DNA from: Escallonia rubra
Taxonomy: Eukaryota; Streptophyta; Magnoliopsida; Escalloniales; Escalloniaceae
Direction: 5' to 3'
Assembly (NCBI GenBank): GCA_033065855.1
Contig: JAVXUO010000204.1
Span: 1-64,000, forward strand
DNA length: 64,000 nucleotides
Shown: piece after piece, positions 61,096 to 64,000 of the stretch
Position numbering within the stretch: the first letter of the stretch is position 1
Layout: the number at the start of each line of letters is the position of its first letter
Translations under genes and position numbers: made by a program
Notes under the pieces: generated by a model
The model's input: only the letters and a program-made list of their open reading frames with translations
Databases searched by the model: none
What the model was told of the DNA's origin: nothing

Positions 61096-61735
61096 CACAA
61101 ATATTCCCACGCAGTAGCAGAGGGAAGGGGGCCTCCACCGTTTGGCATTAAGTAGTTTTTGTACTATGAGTTTTGTATTAATGGTTTTGCTACTTTGGTG
61201 TCCCTTCAAAACTTATAGATTTTAAGAACTTTTTTAAAGCCATTATTCTTTTTCAATATTACACAAAATCATTCTTACCACATAACAATCAAGAAATTCT
61301 AACACTTTAATTTATTTTGACTTTTGTTACTATAGATCTATACTCGTATGTCAATTCCTTTTTGAAATATTTCATTAATTTTAATATCCAAAGTAAAGTG
61401 TAACTACAAAAAATGTAATGCGAATTTTATTTCTTAAAACAACATGTAAGCTTCATCTTTATTAGTTTTTAACTGAACTTGTTAAGATACCTTTAAAATA
61501 TTACATTGGTGCCCACCATTTACAAGATTTCTGACTTCGCCGCTGCACCCACGTCACACACACATACACGCATACCCACACAGTTAGACATAATATCACT
61601 CATATTACATACACGCATATCCAACACACACACACCCACGTCACATAGCACACACATCCACGTACGCACACCCAGATAGTTACGAACACCATACATACAT
61701 TGTCACACATATTACACATATAGCAAAAACTCAAG

Positions 61736-64000
61736 AATGCTGATGTTATTCCAGGAGCTCAATTATTAAGAAATTTGCTAGCGTCTTTTGGCCAGTTAGA
61801 TGTCTGTTGGGATGGTCCTTTATTCACTTGGATTTGGGGTTCTCCTGAGTAGGGGTTGGTTGGTATATGATATATTAGATCGAGTTATGGCATCTACTTC
61901 TTGGACTGTACAATATTTGCATGCAATAGTTAGGAATCTAGCCATACAGCTATCGGATCATTCCCCAATTTTATGTGATACATGTCCGCTTCGCAGTACT
62001 TATTACCTGCCTTGGCCCTTTGAAGCCAAGTGGTTATTATCCCCACATATTTTTATGGTAATTAGAGATGTCTAGTTGTTGCCTTCTATTGGTCCCCACT
62101 CTTTCAAATAATGAGTAAGAATAAAATCATATTGCGAGTTTTAAAAAATTGGAGCTCGACTAGTTTTGGGCAATTAGAAGCTTAGATAAAATACACACTA
62201 CGGCGCTTGTTGTTTTACCAAGGTATGTGTCTGTTATCGTTAGATTCTTGTTAGGAGGATTTTTTGCTATGTCGTAAACTTAATTTCTAGTTGAACTGTG
62301 AAGAGGTTTTCTGAGCTCAGAGGGCCAAAATCAATCGGTTAGATTAGGGCAATCGTAATATAAAACTTTTTTACACTTCTACAATCATTCAACGTAGGTC
62401 AAATCAAATCACTTCTTTAAAGGATAGGACTGGGTCACTGATTTCTGATGCAGTTTTCCTTTCATTCACTCTCGTCCTCACATTTCTCACTACTTAGACT
62501 TGCAGTTACGCCTGAGGAAGTTAAGAAGGTTGTTTTTGAGCTAGGAGGCATGAAAACACCGGGACCTGATCATATTCCAACAGTAGTCTATAAGAGATGT
62601 TGGAGATTTATGGACCTTTAGTAACTACTGCAGTCCTCTCATTTCTTAATTTTGGACAAATGCTTTCAGTGACCAATCAGTCTTTTGTTACCTTAATTCC
62701 TAAGCAGTCGATTTCAGAATCACCTACAGATTTTAGGCCCATTAGTCGTTGTAATGTCATTTATAAAGTCATCTCCTGGTTACCGGAATGACTCACATCA
62801 TCAGTGACATCATTTCCTCTTTTCAGAAAGCATTTTTCTCTAGGCCTTGCCTTTCCGTCAATGTCTTTCTTGCTCAAGAACTCACTGATTGTGTTCGGAT
62901 TAGGAAAAAAGGTTGTGTAGTTTTGATTCGCTCAAATTGGATATGAGTATGGCTTTTAACGAGGTGAGTTGGGAATTTCTTCAAGAAGTGCTTGTTATTT
63001 GGTTTTCCTCACTTCTGGATGAATTTGCTTTTGCAATGTGTAAGTACGGTATCTTACTCAATTCTGGTTAATGGAGCGTCAACAACTCCTTTCAAGCCTC
63101 GTTGGGGCATACGGTAGGGTGACCCTTTATCACCTTTCCTATTCATTCTCTATTCTGAAATCTCATCCATGGCTTTATTAGAAGCTGAACATCAAAAGAA
63201 AATATTTGGAATTAAAACTGGAAAGCTTTTGCCTGCTATAACTCACTTAATGTATGCCGACATATTTACCTTTTCCTGCGTTTGCATAAAAATGTCGCCA
63301 GAGTATCACTGCAGTTCGATCGGTTCTAAATGGATATTGTTTGCTGTCGGGTCAATGTATCAATTGGGATAAATTGAGTTTAACGGTTAGCCCCAATGCT
63401 TTAGCAAAGTTGAGAACTTTAATTCAACAAGAATTTGATATCAACGTGAATGAGGTTTTCAAGAAATATCTAGGAATTAATTTGGATATTGGTGTAAAAA
63501 AAAAAGATACATACTGGCATTGTTCAGAGAATACAAGATAGGTGTGCACACTAGTTAGGGCTTCTTATGAATAAAGCAGGTCGCGCTACACTTATTCGTT
63601 CGACACTTTCTTCCCTCATTGGTCACTATATATCAATATGGCGGTCTGTAAACAACTAGATCAGATATTGGCACGATTTTTGTGGTCAGGAGATGCGCAT
63701 CATCGATCTATTCACTGGGTGGCTTGACCTACCATATGTTTACCCAAAAGTCAGAGGTTGACTTGGTTTTCAGGATTTCAAACTCTTTAATCAGGCCTTA
63801 TTAGTAAAACAAGCATGGAATATTTTGGACCATTACAGATAGTTTAGTAACACGCGTGCTTAAAGACATATACTTATTTCAATCGTCTTTTCTAACTGCT
63901 AGAAATCCTAGGCAAGCCTCTTGGATCTGGGGTAGTATTTTGGTTGGTCAAAGAACTCTTAAGCAGGGCACACAACGAAATTTTGGGAATGGGTGCTCTA
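61736..64000 (+). pseudogene. L1-type LINE, copy B, cut by the window end
   Basis: Endonuclease C-terminal region: DVCWDGPLFTWIWGSPE at 61800, then SDHSPILCDTCP. The reverse transcriptase follows: VTPEEVKKVVFELGGMKTPG and PDHIP at 62505-62580, DFRPISRCNVIYK at 62735-62765, an ASTTPFKP block at 63075 and a damaged catalytic YADI box at 63255. The TTGGATATTGGTGTAAAAA stretch (63482) continues without interruption into ACTGGCATTGTTC, which is the empty site of the CACTA element. Many frameshifts and stops. Confidence 0.85.

Larger units (their letters stand above)
57695..61735. repeat. Duplicated block B
   Basis: Direct copy of 33431-36483, about 900 bp longer because of the Helitron at 58839-59738. 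It continues into LINE copy B. Confidence 0.9.

Overview
This window is plant nuclear DNA, AT-rich and built almost wholly of transposable elements (TEs), their relics and duplicated noncoding sequence. Plant origin is shown by a plant mobile domain (PMD) gene, FAR1-type Mutator transposase sequences, a REM-like B3 domain, a chromodomain Ty3/Gypsy element primed by initiator tRNA-Met, CACTA, hAT, Stowaway and Helitron termini, and L1-type LINEs. An angiosperm is certain and a eudicot likely; I cannot name the species. I see no intact ordinary host gene and no tRNA or rRNA gene.

Layout. 1-18115 is noncoding: diverged copies of a dispersed repeat (family R), a second duplicated unit (D1, D2, D3), a 980-bp hAT element (8230-9209), a Stowaway-like MITE (13792-14094) and a small hairpin MITE. 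18124-26231 is a hAT-type element with a perfect 8-bp target duplication. Its AT microsatellite was the landing site of a 7.1-kb Mutator-like element (MULE, 18856-25977) with ~300-bp terminal inverted repeats (TIRs). The MULE carries three genes: PMD (+, 3 coding exons, 389 aa), a small B3 DNA-binding gene (-, 2 exons, one nonsense codon) and a FAR1/MULE/SWIM transposase (-, >739 aa). Sixteen copies of a 23-bp palindrome (GTCCGCTA-N7-TAGCGGAC) lie in three arrays, one upstream of each gene. This cargo-plus-array architecture is the most interesting thing here: it recalls TEs that encode a factor acting on their own repeated noncoding motifs.

26240-33430 is more R-family and simple-sequence DNA. 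From 33431 a block (A) is repeated as block B from 57695; both carry a FAR1-like fragment, low-complexity CA/C tracts and an L1-type LINE. In block A the LINE is split by a 15.5-kb CACTA-type element (38295-53849), which holds a Gypsy chromovirus (38869-48406, TSD GTATG), whose 3' LTR holds a 3.6-kb insert (44490-48100) made largely of three tandem arrays: a four-level nest. The CACTA element also carries gene fragments (two SET-domain exons, a leucine-rich-repeat piece and a probable first exon), so it looks like a gene-capturing nonautonomous CACTA. Block B holds a 900-bp Helitron (58839-59738), and block A gives its empty site.

Most coding sequence is broken. The PMD gene is intact; the transposase is open except for a one-base offset near its start; B3 has one nonsense codon; the Gypsy polyprotein is in one frame with eight nonsense codons and no frameshift; LINE and FAR1 copies outside the MULE are pseudogenes.
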